A stretch of 56,131 nt of DNA from an uncultured Campylobacter sp. GTDB lineage: Bacteria > Campylobacterota > Campylobacteria > Campylobacterales > Campylobacteraceae. Location: the NCBI RefSeq assembly GCF_947255105.1, contig NZ_CAMYFP010000010.1, positions 1 to 56,131 on the forward strand, in the 5' to 3' direction. The stretch's first letter is position 1; the number at the start of each line of letters is the position of its first letter. The notes under the pieces were generated by a model. The model saw only the letters and a list, made by a program, of their open reading frames with translations, was not told the origin of the DNA and searched no databases. Below, in pieces: positions 1 through 8,655 of this stretch. A program made the translations under genes and the position numbers.

Positions 1-13
1 GTATAAGAGACAG
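1..13 (+). other. Nextera/Tn5 mosaic-end adapter remnant
   Basis: These 13 bases (GTATAAGAGACAG) are identical to the last 13 bases of the 19-base Tn5 mosaic end used in Nextera libraries. They stand exactly at the contig edge and interrupt the D-arm of a tRNA, so they are most likely untrimmed adapter rather than genomic sequence. Confidence 0.9.
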
Positions 14-72
<59 letters not shown>

Positions 73-138
73 TCAAAAATTCTCATAAATCCAAATTTAA
101 ACCGCAAATAGCCTTAAATAAGATATAGATAAGATGAT

Positions 139-150
139 TTAGGATATAAT
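139..150 (+). promoter_or_regulatory. candidate -10 region before the polysaccharide locus
   Basis: A perfect TATAAT at 145-150 lies about 30 bases before the ATG of the wzz remnant. No clear -35 box is seen, which is common in Campylobacter promoters. It probably drives the first genes of the surface glycan locus. Confidence 0.4.
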
Positions 151-180
151 CAGCGCTTAATATTAACAAAAGGTTACTAA

Positions 181-535
181 ATGGCTAAAAATGAATATTT
201 AAAAGATGATGAGATTGATTTATTAGAGCTTGTTAAAATTCTTTTTCTCATAAAAACATCATATTTTAGCAATACTTTTGCAATCTTAGGTAGAGCTGAT
301 GAACTATTTGAGAGATAAACTTAACATAAAAAATTTCATAAAGCCAAATAATTTTGAAGCAAGTAAAATAGAGCCAGAAAATATCCAAAAAATATATATT
401 TTATCCAATATAGTAACTTATGAAAACCCTGTAAAGCCTAAAAAAGCTTTAATTTTACTTATATCTTGTTTTGTTGGGTTTTTGCTTAGTATTTTTGGTG
501 TACTTATTTGGGATGTTGCAAAAAATAGAAATTAA
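181..535 (+). pseudogene. wzz-like chain-length regulator, deleted and frameshifted remnant
   Basis: Two overlapping reading-frame pieces resemble the two ends of a Wzz/polysaccharide co-polymerase. The first (181-318, 45 residues, ATG preceded by AAAGG) starts with an acidic DEIDLLEL motif typical of Wzz N-termini. The second (open from about 290, ATG at 299, to 535) is in another frame. It carries the Wzz C-terminal pattern: a proline-containing NPVKPKKA segment and then one strong membrane helix. Intact Wzz proteins have roughly 300 or more residues, so most of the periplasmic domain is gone. I infer an internal deletion plus frame change. A misassembly is possible but less likely. Without Wzz function, the chain length of any Wzy-polymerised glycan would be uncontrolled. 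Confidence 0.7.
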
Positions 536-551
536 TACTGAAGTCTAAATT

Positions 552-1991
552 TTGAGTGATTTAAAAAGATTTGTAAAATCAAGCGGAATATATTTTCTAG
601 GAAGCATATTAAGCAAACTTATAGCATTTTTTATGCTTCCAATTTATACAAGATATTTAAGTGCGGCTGAATTTGGAGAGTATGACTTAAGCTTGGCTTA
701 TATTGCCTTTTTTACCTATTTATTTTACCCAGACATTTGGGTTGGTGTGATGAAATATATCTTATATAAAAAAGATATAGCAAACATAAAAAAAGAAGAT
801 AAAAATTTAAAAATCATTTCAACAGGCTTTTTTTTATTTTTTATCTGCACTATCTTTTATCTATTATTTTTCTTCATATTTCTCTTTTATAAAAATATAA
901 ATTTCCCAAATTTATTAATTTTTTTAGGGTTTTTAATCTCCTTGCAATCTATGTATGCATATATATTAAGGGCATTGGATAAAAATTTTTATTTTGTTGT
1001 TTCTGGAATAGTTGAAACAATTATTTATTCTATTATAACTTTTGTTTTACTTTATTTTTTTGAATTTAAATATGAAGCTTTGTTGATCGGAATAATTGTT
1101 GGAAAAATTATTGCCATTGGTTTAATGGAAAAATATAATCCTATTGCGAAATATATACGATTTAATAACTTTGATTTTTTGTTTTTCAAAACACTTTTTA
1201 AATTTTCTTTTCCTTTAATCTTTAATTCTTTAGCTTGGTGGTTTGCAGCAATTTATGGAAGGATATTGATTGCAAGCGAGTTAAGCTTGGATGAAAATGG
1301 ATATTATGCCATAGCTTTGAAATTTTCATTAGTTTTGGGTCTGATTACTTTCTGTTTTAAAATGGCTTGGCAAGAGATTAGTTTTTCTAAAAATTTGGAT
1401 AAAAAAGGTAATTCTATTTTTTATTCTAATGCCTGCTATCAATATTTAAAATTTATGATTATTGGTGTTATTTTAATACTTCCTATAATAAAGTTGTTAT
1501 TCCCATTTTTTATCAATTCTAAATTTATCGAGTCACTAAACTATATTCCAGGTGCATTATTTGGTGCAATAATATGTGGTTTTAATGATTTTTTAACTAG
1601 CATAATAAACACAATCAATAAAAATAAATATCTATCCATATGCACAATAATCGGAGCTATCATAAATATAATTTTATTAAATATTTTTATATCTAAATTT
1701 GGCGTTATGGCAGTTATTTATTCGTATATAATTTGTTATACGGTAATTTGTTTTTTAATCATAGCTGTTATTAATCGCTCTTTTAAAATAGAGTTAAATT
1801 TTTTAAAAATTGCCGCTTTAGTTTGCTGCTTTTATGTGCAAAATAGCATCTTCATTAATATGAATCTTAGTGTTAATATATTATCATTTTTGATATTTTT
1901 ATTTTTAACTTTATTTTTATATAGATGCGAGCTTAAAATTGTCATGCAAAAATATATAAATTTTCTAAAAAGGAAGAAAAATGAACTTTGA
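552..1991 (+). CDS. wzx: Wzx-type O-antigen/polysaccharide flippase
   Basis: A 479-residue, very hydrophobic protein with about 12-14 predicted membrane helices. Its N-terminus (SSGIYFLGSILSKLIAFFMLP, then YTRYLS.AEFGEYDL) is the typical start of the polysaccharide biosynthesis/MATE-like flippase superfamily. It should move undecaprenyl-diphosphate-linked oligosaccharide units across the inner membrane. The start is a TTG at 552, and no better ATG fits the conserved N-terminus. The gene overlaps licA by 11 bases, so the two are probably cotranscribed and translationally coupled. Codon use is strongly A+T-biased, like its neighbours up to about 8.5 kb. Substrate specificity cannot be read from sequence. 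Confidence 0.85.
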   Translation: MSDLKRFVKSSGIYFLGSILSKLIAFFMLPIYTRYLSAAEFGEYDLSLAYIAFFTYLFYPDIWVGVMKYILYKKDIANIKKEDKNLKIISTGFFLFFICTIFYLLFFFIFLFYKNINFPNLLIFLGFLISLQSMYAYILRALDKNFYFVVSGIVETIIYSIITFVLLYFFEFKYEALLIGIIVGKIIAIGLMEKYNPIAKYIRFNNFDFLFFKTLFKFSFPLIFNSLAWWFAAIYGRILIASELSLDENGYYAIALKFSLVLGLITFCFKMAWQEISFSKNLDKKGNSIFYSNACYQYLKFMIIGVILILPIIKLLFPFFINSKFIESLNYIPGALFGAIICGFNDFLTSIINTINKNKYLSICTIIGAIINIILLNIFISKFGVMAVIYSYIICYTVICFLIIAVINRSFKIELNFLKIAALVCCFYVQNSIFINMNLSVNILSFLIFLFLTLFLYRCELKIVMQKYINFLKRKKNEL

Positions 1992-2859
1992 AGATGTCAA
2001 ACAAAAGTTTGAGAAGGTGCTTAACAAAAGTGCTAATGATATAAAATTTATCGGCGGCATGACTAATAAAAACTATCTTGTTGTTTGCGACAATGATAAA
2101 TTTGTTTTTAGGCTTCCTAGAAAAAATGCAAATAGCATAATAAATAGAGTAAATGAAAAAAACAATCAAATTTTAAGTTTTGAGAGTGGGTTCAATGTCC
2201 AAACAGTTTATTTTAATGAAAAAACAGGAATAAAAATAACTAAATTTTTAGAAGAAGCAAAAACTTTAAATCCACAAACCGCAAGAGAGTATATAAAAGA
2301 AATTGGTAAAGATATTAAAAACATCCATAGCTCAAACATGCCATTTACAAATCATTTTGATGCATTTAAAGAGATGGATAAATATCTATCTTTGCTTTCT
2401 AGTGAGTATAAAAATCATAAATTTTTAAAAGATGGACTTATTTTATTTGAAAAGTTAAAAAATAGATTAATTGAAATAAATATGGATCTATACAATAAAA
2501 GCTTTATTTATACTCCAACTCATGGAGATATAGTTCCTGAAAATATTTTAGCTATAAAAAATCCTGACAATAGTATAAAAAAACTCTATTTTATAGACTG
2601 GGAATACTCAGGTTTAAATGATCCTATTTGGGATGTTGCTTTTATATCAGTTGAGAGTAATTTTAACAAACAAGAAGATGAAAAGCTTATAAAAAGCTAT
2701 GGCTTAAAAAATGATGAAGTTATTAAGATTGATATTTTTAAAAGCATTCAAGATATTTTGTGGTCTGTATGGGGACTTGCAAAAATGAGTGCAGGAGAAG
2801 ATTTAACATCGTATATTGATAATAGGTTTAAACAAGCCTTTGATAGGAAGATATTTTGA
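1981..2859 (+). CDS. licA: choline kinase, LicA family
   Basis: A 292-residue kinase-fold protein that would phosphorylate choline to phosphocholine in the cytoplasm, the first step of phosphorylcholine decoration. Visible motifs are GGMTNKNY near residues 25-32 (nucleotide-binding region typical of LicA), the Brenner-type catalytic motif H181-G-D183....N188, and the choline/aminoglycoside kinase metal motif IDWE at residues 205-208. The start ATG has a GGAAG ribosome binding site. The gene overlaps wzx by 11 bases and licB by 4. Unlike Haemophilus influenzae licA, the 5' end has no tetranucleotide repeats, so I see no slipped-strand phase switch here. Other small-molecule kinases share the fold, but the following licBCD genes support choline. 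Confidence 0.85.
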   Translation: MNFEDVKQKFEKVLNKSANDIKFIGGMTNKNYLVVCDNDKFVFRLPRKNANSIINRVNEKNNQILSFESGFNVQTVYFNEKTGIKITKFLEEAKTLNPQTAREYIKEIGKDIKNIHSSNMPFTNHFDAFKEMDKYLSLLSSEYKNHKFLKDGLILFEKLKNRLIEINMDLYNKSFIYTPTHGDIVPENILAIKNPDNSIKKLYFIDWEYSGLNDPIWDVAFISVESNFNKQEDEKLIKSYGLKNDEVIKIDIFKSIQDILWSVWGLAKMSAGEDLTSYIDNRFKQAFDRKIF

Positions 2860-3728
2860 GTGGATTTTTATTAGGTCTTTTTAGTGGTATATTTTGGAGT
2901 ATAGATACAGTACTCTTATCTTATTCAACTTTAATTATATTACTTACAGCTTTTATACATGATGGTTTTGGATTTTTATTATTATCCATAAAATCATCTT
3001 TTTCAAAAACTTCAAATTTTAAAAACATAATTAAAAGTGATAGTTTTAAGATAGTGATTTTTGCTGGTCTTATTGGTGGACCTATTGGAATGGGTTCATA
3101 TATTATTTCTATATCTTTGATAGGACCAGCTTTAGCTACTTGCATTAGTATAACTTATCCAGTAATTGCAGCGCTATTAGCAAGGTTTTTGCTAAAAGAA
3201 AAGTTAAATTTAATAGGCAAGATTGGTCTTTTTATAGCTATTATTTCTACAATTTTACTCTATTCTTTAAATATTAAATTTAATATTAGTATATTAGGAT
3301 TTGTTTTTGCACTCATAACAGCTCTTTCTTGGGGAAGTGAATGTGTTATTATAAAAAAAGCTTTTATTAAAGATAGCTCGCTTAATGAATTTTCTGCACT
3401 TTGCATAAGGCAAGGTATTAGTTTTACTACATATTGTCTTATAGCCTTTATCTATTTTTTATATACAGATTTTAGCACTAACTTTGAAGTTAAAGATTTT
3501 AATATAGTTTTTTTAGCTTCTATTTTTGGAACTATCTCATACCTGTTTTATTATGCCGCAATAAAAAGAATAGGTGTGCTTAAAGCTATGGGATTAAATA
3601 TATCATACTCTGCTTGGACTGTTTTAATAATGTTTTTTATAAATGGTGAGTTTATGCTAACAACTTTTATACTTGCTTTATTTATAATAACAGGAAGTAT
3701 GCTTACAAATATAAACAATAAAGGATAA
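2856..3728 (+). CDS. licB: choline permease, LicB/EamA (DMT) family
   Basis: A 290-residue integral membrane protein with about ten helices in two repeated halves, as in EamA/drug-metabolite transporters. The segment ATCISITYPVIAALLARFLLK followed by EKLN is characteristic of EamA repeats. In lic loci the LicB member imports choline for LicA. The start is a TTG that overlaps the licA stop codon (TTGA), indicating coupled translation. Family membership is clear from sequence. Choline as substrate is inferred from its place between licA and licC. Confidence 0.8.
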   Translation: MSGFLLGLFSGIFWSIDTVLLSYSTLIILLTAFIHDGFGFLLLSIKSSFSKTSNFKNIIKSDSFKIVIFAGLIGGPIGMGSYIISISLIGPALATCISITYPVIAALLARFLLKEKLNLIGKIGLFIAIISTILLYSLNIKFNISILGFVFALITALSWGSECVIIKKAFIKDSSLNEFSALCIRQGISFTTYCLIAFIYFLYTDFSTNFEVKDFNIVFLASIFGTISYLFYYAAIKRIGVLKAMGLNISYSAWTVLIMFFINGEFMLTTFILALFIITGSMLTNINNKG

Positions 3729-3731
3729 CTA

Positions 3732-4439
3732 GTGAGTAATGCAATAATAATGGCAGCTGGTCTTGGATCAAGATTAAAAGAGTATACAAAAACTACACAT
3801 AAATCTCTTTTTTTAGTTGATAATGTACCAAACTTAGAAAGAACTATAAGATATTTAAATGAAATAGACATAGATGAAATACATATAGTTATAGGTTATT
3901 TAAGCGAGCAGTTTTTATATTTAAAAGACAGATATAAAAATATAAATTTAATCTTTAATCCAGATTTTGCAACTAAAAATAATGCTTATTCTTTTAAGTT
4001 AGCAATGGATTATTTTTCAGATAGTTTTATTATAGATGCTGATGTTGTATTGTTAAAAAATATATTTAGTTTAGAAACTAGATCTACATACTACACAACA
4101 TTAAGAAGAAAAACACAAAAAGCTGAATGGATTGTTTGTGCAGATGAAAAAGATAGAGTTTTTGATATAAAAATATGTACAGATGAAAAGCCAAGCTTAC
4201 TTGGGATTAGTTATTTTACAAATAAAGACTCAAAGATAATAAAAAATGAAATATATAATTTAGATGATAATTATTTTTTAGATTCTAAGCTATATTATGA
4301 TAATGTTATTGCTAAATTAATAGATAAAATATCTATATACTCTAAGTTTATAGATCCAAGCTATGTATGCGAACTAGATGATATAAAAGATATAGATGAA
4401 TTAAAGGAAAAGCTAAATGGAAAATTTAGTAGAAATTAG
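3732..4439 (+). CDS. licC: phosphocholine cytidylyltransferase, LicC
   Basis: A 235-residue nucleotidyltransferase that would form CDP-choline from CTP and phosphocholine. The N-terminal signature AAGLGSR (residues 8-14) with conserved Lys24 is the nucleotide-binding loop of sugar-phosphate/choline-phosphate nucleotidylyltransferases, and an acidic IDADVVL motif near residue 105 fits metal binding. The length matches LicC proteins and is shorter than most sugar nucleotidyltransferases. The start is a GTG 4 bases after licB. The end overlaps licD by 23 bases. A sugar-phosphate substrate would be possible in isolation, but the licA-B-C-D order makes choline most likely. Confidence 0.82.
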   Translation: MSNAIIMAAGLGSRLKEYTKTTHKSLFLVDNVPNLERTIRYLNEIDIDEIHIVIGYLSEQFLYLKDRYKNINLIFNPDFATKNNAYSFKLAMDYFSDSFIIDADVVLLKNIFSLETRSTYYTTLRRKTQKAEWIVCADEKDRVFDIKICTDEKPSLLGISYFTNKDSKIIKNEIYNLDDNYFLDSKLYYDNVIAKLIDKISIYSKFIDPSYVCELDDIKDIDELKEKLNGKFSRN

Positions 4440-5241
4440 CCTTGATGAGGCAAAAGAAAAAATGCTTGAAATGATGTGTTATATAGATAAAGTTTGTAGA
4501 GAAAATAATATAAAGTATTCTTTAGCTTATGGCACATTAATAGGAGCTATTAGACATAAAGGATTTATCCCATGGGATGATGACATGGATATAATGCTAA
4601 CAAGAGACAACTACGATAAACTTATAGAAATAATTAAAAAAGATGATAAGTATGATTTGTTGGATCTGAAAAATGGTGGCTATTTCAATTTTTCAGATAT
4701 CTGCTATAAGAATACTATTGGGATTCCATTTAAAAAATATGCAAGAATGAATGCTTACGCAGATTTAGGTCTTTATATTGATATTTTTCCTCTGGATAAT
4801 TTACCAGATGTTGGATACAAAAAACATATGGAAAAGATACTTTTTTATATGCGGTTGTTACAAACAAATAGTTTTAAAAGATATTTTGCTTCAGCATCAT
4901 TAATAAAGGCTATTATAAAATCAATCGTTTTTTTACCATTTTGCATAATTAGTAAAATTTATACAAAAAAAAGAGTTATCGAAAAAATTGATTATTTACA
5001 GAAAAAATTTAACAATATTAAAACTGATTATATCGGTATAGCATCTTTTGGTTACTTTGAACGCTATAAAAAGAGCTGGTTTGATGAGTATATTGATGGT
5101 AAATTTGAAGATTACAGATTTATGTTAGTAAAAGAGTATGATAAGGTTATTCGAGTTTGTTATGATGACTATATGACCATCCCAGATGAAAAAGATAGAA
5201 AAATTCATCTAACTTATTATAAATGGTATAAAAAAGTTTAA
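4417..5241 (+). CDS. licD: phosphorylcholine transferase, LicD family
   Basis: A 274-residue LicD-family protein (Fukutin-related nucleotidyltransferase fold) that would transfer phosphocholine from CDP-choline to a sugar of the LPS/LOS or other surface glycan. The diagnostic segment YGTLIGAIRHKGFIPWDDD ends in the metal-binding acidic cluster D54-D55-D56-M-D58. The start ATG lies inside the licC 3' end, consistent with coupled translation. LicD is the step that sets which sugar is modified, and the acceptor cannot be predicted from sequence. It is the last of four contiguous lic genes. Confidence 0.87.
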   Translation: MENLVEISLDEAKEKMLEMMCYIDKVCRENNIKYSLAYGTLIGAIRHKGFIPWDDDMDIMLTRDNYDKLIEIIKKDDKYDLLDLKNGGYFNFSDICYKNTIGIPFKKYARMNAYADLGLYIDIFPLDNLPDVGYKKHMEKILFYMRLLQTNSFKRYFASASLIKAIIKSIVFLPFCIISKIYTKKRVIEKIDYLQKKFNNIKTDYIGIASFGYFERYKKSWFDEYIDGKFEDYRFMLVKEYDKVIRVCYDDYMTIPDEKDRKIHLTYYKWYKKV

Positions 5242-5262
5242 TCTATTATTTTTGGAGTTCAT

Positions 5263-6402
5263 ATGAATATTTTAATTATTTTTGGTACCCGTCCAGAAGC
5301 CATAAAAATGGCACCATTGGTAAAAGAGTTTAAAAAAGATAATAAATTTGATACAAAAATTTGTGTCACAGCCCAACATAGAGAGATGTTAGATCAAGTT
5401 TTAGAAATTTTTGATTTAAAGCCGGATTATGATCTAAATATAATGAAGCAAAATCAAGACTTATATGATATAACATCCAATATTTTGCTTCAAATAAAAA
5501 AAGTTTTTGATGATTTTAAACCAGACTTTGTCTTTGTTCATGGCGATACTACAACGACATTTGCCTCTAGTTTGGCTGCATTTTATAAGCAGATTAAGAT
5601 TTGCCATGTTGAAGCAGGACTTAGGACATATGATATCTACAATCCTTTTCCAGAAGAGGCAAATAGAGTTCTAACAAGCAAACTTACCAAATTTCATTTT
5701 GCCCCTACAAACAAAGCGATGCAAAATTTACTAAAAGAAAATGTTGATAAAAATAGCATTTTAGTAACAGGCAATACAGTCATAGATGCACTTTTTTGGG
5801 TGCTTGATAAAATAAAAAGTGATTTAATTTTAGAAAAAGAGATTTATGAGAAAATAAAGCATTTCTTAGATGATAAAATAGATATTAAAAAAGATAAATT
5901 TGTCCTAGTAACTGCCCATAGAAGAGAGAATTTTGGAAGCGGTATAGAAAAAATATGCCACGCCATCAAAACTTTGGCACAAAACAATCAAAATATTAAA
6001 TTTATCTATCCTGTGCATCTAAATCCCAATATCCAAGAACCTGTCTTTAAAACACTGAGCAAAATTTCAAATATCTATCTCATAAAACCTTTGGACTATT
6101 TGGAATTTTCATATTTGATGAGCCTTTCTTATTTGGTGCTAACTGACAGCGGTGGAGTGCAGGAGGAGGCGCCAAGTTTAGGAAAGCCTGTTTTGGTTTT
6201 GCGAAATACAACTGAAAGACCAGAAGCAGTAGATGCAGGAACTGTAAGGCTAGTGGGAACATGCATAAAAGAAATTGTAAAAACTACGCAATTGTTGATT
6301 GATGATAAAAATGAGTATGGGAAAATGAGTAAAGCCTCTAACCCTTATGGCGATGGCAAGGCTTGTGAAAAGATAGTTAATTTTATAGGGGATATAAAAT
6401 GA
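5263..6402 (+). CDS. wecB: non-hydrolysing UDP-N-acetylglucosamine 2-epimerase
   Basis: A 379-residue enzyme that interconverts UDP-GlcNAc and UDP-ManNAc in the cytoplasm. Recognisable motifs are the N-terminal FGTRPEAIKMAPL, HVEAGLRT in the middle, and DSGGVQEEAPSLGKPVL with RNTTERPE in the C-terminal nucleotide-binding domain. The length equals that of E. coli WecB. The gene begins 21 bases after licD and overlaps the next glycosyltransferase by 4 bases. It probably supplies ManNAc or a derived sugar for the glycan of this locus, though no ManNAc dehydrogenase gene is visible nearby. Confidence 0.88.
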   Translation: MNILIIFGTRPEAIKMAPLVKEFKKDNKFDTKICVTAQHREMLDQVLEIFDLKPDYDLNIMKQNQDLYDITSNILLQIKKVFDDFKPDFVFVHGDTTTTFASSLAAFYKQIKICHVEAGLRTYDIYNPFPEEANRVLTSKLTKFHFAPTNKAMQNLLKENVDKNSILVTGNTVIDALFWVLDKIKSDLILEKEIYEKIKHFLDDKIDIKKDKFVLVTAHRRENFGSGIEKICHAIKTLAQNNQNIKFIYPVHLNPNIQEPVFKTLSKISNIYLIKPLDYLEFSYLMSLSYLVLTDSGGVQEEAPSLGKPVLVLRNTTERPEAVDAGTVRLVGTCIKEIVKTTQLLIDDKNEYGKMSKASNPYGDGKACEKIVNFIGDIK

Positions 6403-7202
6403 TACCTAAAAAAATTCATTATATTTGGTTTGGTAGAAATCCATTGCCAGAGCTTGCACTAAAGTGCATTGAGAGTTGGAAAAAATACTGTCCTGATTAT
6501 GAAATTATAGAGTGGAATGAAGATAATTTTGATATAAGTAAAAATTTATATGCCAAGCAAGCTTACGATGCTAAAAAATGGGCCTTTGTGAGTGACTATG
6601 CTAGACTCAAAATTTTATATGAATATGGTGGAATATACATGGATACCGATGTTGAAGTCCTTAAAAATTTAGATATATTTTTAAAACATGATGCATTTTC
6701 TGGTTTTGAAAGCAATAATTCAATTCCAACTGGAATAATGGCAAGTGTAAAAAATAATCAAATTATAAATGAATTTTTAAGATATTATGATAATAAGAGC
6801 TTCATATTGGAAAATGGAAATTTTGATACCACTACAAATGTAACTATTATGACAAACATTCTTTTAAAAAAAGGACTTGTTCCAAATAATTCTTTACAGA
6901 CAATTTGTGATTTTACGCTTTATCCAAGTGAATATTTTTGTCCTAAAGATCTTGAAACTGGAGATATTAATTTGACAGAAAATTCCTATACAATTCATCA
7001 TTTTAATGGAAGCTGGCTAAGTGATACAGAAAAAGCTATAGTATCAAAAAAAAGTTATTTCATAAAACGTTATGGTCACAAACTAGGAAAAATAGTCTAT
7101 TATTTATATTTCATATTTAAAAATTATCAAATTTATGGTCTAAAGCATACAGTTAGAATTTTTATACACAAATACAAAACTAGCTCTAAAAGATTTTTTT
7201 GA
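6399..7202 (+). CDS. glycosyltransferase, family 32 type
   Basis: A 267-residue soluble glycosyltransferase resembling capsular/LOS GT32 enzymes. The N-terminus IPKKIHYIWFGRNPLP and the acidic metal/sugar-nucleotide motif D82-T-D84 within GGIYMDTDVEVL are typical of the DXD-containing Gly_transf_sug family. It likely transfers one sugar of the surface oligosaccharide at the inner face of the cytoplasmic membrane. It overlaps wecB by 4 bases, and its TGA stop shares one base with the ATG of the wzy remnant. Donor and linkage are unknown. Confidence 0.8.
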   Translation: MIPKKIHYIWFGRNPLPELALKCIESWKKYCPDYEIIEWNEDNFDISKNLYAKQAYDAKKWAFVSDYARLKILYEYGGIYMDTDVEVLKNLDIFLKHDAFSGFESNNSIPTGIMASVKNNQIINEFLRYYDNKSFILENGNFDTTTNVTIMTNILLKKGLVPNNSLQTICDFTLYPSEYFCPKDLETGDINLTENSYTIHHFNGSWLSDTEKAIVSKKSYFIKRYGHKLGKIVYYLYFIFKNYQIYGLKHTVRIFIHKYKTSSKRFF

Positions 7203-7366
7203 TGATTTATTTTTCAATTTTTTGTCTCTTATCTCTTTTTAGTTTTTTCTCACTAAAACCAAGTAAAGTATCGCATTTTATCTTTTTAGCTTTTATATTA
7301 TTTCTGACATTTTTTGTCGGCTTTAGATATGAGACAGGTTGTAATTTGGACAATTGTTTTATATAA
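7202..7366 (+). pseudogene. truncated Wzy/EpsG-like polysaccharide polymerase remnant
   Basis: The reading frame from ATG 7202 gives 54 residues: two hydrophobic stretches and then FFVGFRYETGCNLDN, which resembles the conserved first periplasmic motif of EpsG-type O-antigen polymerases (FVGFRYEvGtDWdNY). It stops at 7366, where the family normally continues for about 300 more residues with many membrane helices. The 60 bases after this stop show no clear polymerase sequence. I infer a large deletion that removed the body of the gene. The start overlaps the glycosyltransferase stop by one base, as expected of an originally intact operon gene. Confidence 0.65.
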
Positions 7367-7425
7367 TTGCCACATTTTATAGATACTTGTTGGAAACCTT
7401 ATCAAAATTACCTACAGGAAATGTT

Positions 7426-8565
7426 ATGAAAATTTTTATAATTGGCAATGTTGCTTCAATGATGATAAATTTTAGAAAAGAGCTTATTGCAGAGCTCTCA
7501 AAAAATCATGAAGTTTTTTGTCTAGTAAGTGACTATACTCAAAAGGACAAAGATATTATTGATAGTTTTGGTGCAATTCCACTTGATTATAGCCTAAACT
7601 CAAAAGGCTTAAATCCACTTAAAGATATTATTGCAACCATCGAACTTTATAAAATCATTAAAAAACACAATCCTGATATTGTCTTTTCATTTTTTGTTAA
7701 GCCTGTGATCTTTTCATCTATTGTGGCTAAATTTGCAAAGACAAAAAGAGTTGTTGGTATGATAGAAGGACTTGGTAACGCCTTTACTATCAATCCAAAA
7801 GGAAGCGGTTTAAAGACTAAAATTATTAAATTTATTCAAATTTTACTTTACAAAATTTCACTTCCATTGCTAGACAATCTTATTTTTTTACAAAATGATG
7901 ATAAAAAAGATTTGGTTGATAAGTATAAAATAAAAGTTAAAAATATAGATATTTTGGGCGGCATAGGTGTTGATTTGGATAAATTTAACTATAGCATTCC
8001 AAATACAAAACCAATAAAATTTATTTTTATAGCTAGGCTTTTAGCACAAAAAGGCATCTTTGAATACCTTGAAGCTGCAAAAACTATAAAAGAAAAATAT
8101 AAAGAAAATGTGGAGTTTATTGTTTTAGGCTCTTTTGATGAAAATAATCCTTTTGGCTTGAGTAAAAAAGTTTTGGACGATTATATAAAAAGTGGCATCA
8201 TCACATATCCAGGTTTTGTCAATAACCCAAACGAATGGATCAAAAATAGTTCAGTTTTCGTTCTTCCGTCCTATAGAGAGGGAGTTCCAAGAAGCACTCA
8301 AGAGGCTATGGCTATCGGCAGAGCCATAATAACAACCAATAGCGTTGGCTGCAAAGAAACAGTTGTTGATGGCATAAATGGCTATCTAGTTCCAATTTGC
8401 GATTCTAAAGCCTTGATAAGCAAAATGGAGCTGCTTATAAACAATCCAAATTTAATAGATAAAATGGGCAAAGAAAGTAGGAAAATAGCCGAGCAAAAAT
8501 ATAATGTAGCAGATGTAAATAAAAGGCTTATAAGCTTTATTTTTAAGTCATCTATAAACTCTTAA
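7426..8565 (+). CDS. glycosyltransferase family 4 (PglA/WbaV-like)
   Basis: A 379-residue GT-B glycosyltransferase. The C-terminal domain has the family 4 EX7E motif in PSYREGVPRSTQEAMAIGRA, and the N-terminal domain carries IEGLGNAF, as in PglA-like enzymes that add a HexNAc to lipid-linked sugars. I chose ATG 7426 because AGGAAA lies just before it and the protein then starts with the canonical MKIFIIGN strand. An upstream in-frame TTG at 7354 would add 24 residues that overlap the wzy remnant and is unlikely. It closes the polysaccharide locus. Confidence 0.82.
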   Translation: MKIFIIGNVASMMINFRKELIAELSKNHEVFCLVSDYTQKDKDIIDSFGAIPLDYSLNSKGLNPLKDIIATIELYKIIKKHNPDIVFSFFVKPVIFSSIVAKFAKTKRVVGMIEGLGNAFTINPKGSGLKTKIIKFIQILLYKISLPLLDNLIFLQNDDKKDLVDKYKIKVKNIDILGGIGVDLDKFNYSIPNTKPIKFIFIARLLAQKGIFEYLEAAKTIKEKYKENVEFIVLGSFDENNPFGLSKKVLDDYIKSGIITYPGFVNNPNEWIKNSSVFVLPSYREGVPRSTQEAMAIGRAIITTNSVGCKETVVDGINGYLVPICDSKALISKMELLINNPNLIDKMGKESRKIAEQKYNVADVNKRLISFIFKSSINS

Positions 8566-8655
8566 GAAGGTAGTTTGCTAAATTTAGCTTCAAATTTAAC
8601 CATTTTGATACCTTAAAACTTAAAACAATATTAAATAACTTTCTTATTGATGTTT

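Noticed and set aside
1981..2100. Search for tetranucleotide repeats or homopolymer tracts that would phase-vary licA or the glycosyltransferases
   Set aside because: No CAAT-type repeat at the licA start and no poly-G/C tract of 7 or more bases was seen in the polysaccharide locus, so no slipped-strand switch is claimed.
7354..7425. N-terminal extension of the family 4 glycosyltransferase from TTG 7354
   Set aside because: It overlaps the polymerase remnant, lacks a good ribosome binding site and precedes the canonical start MKIFIIGN, which has AGGAAA upstream at ATG 7426.
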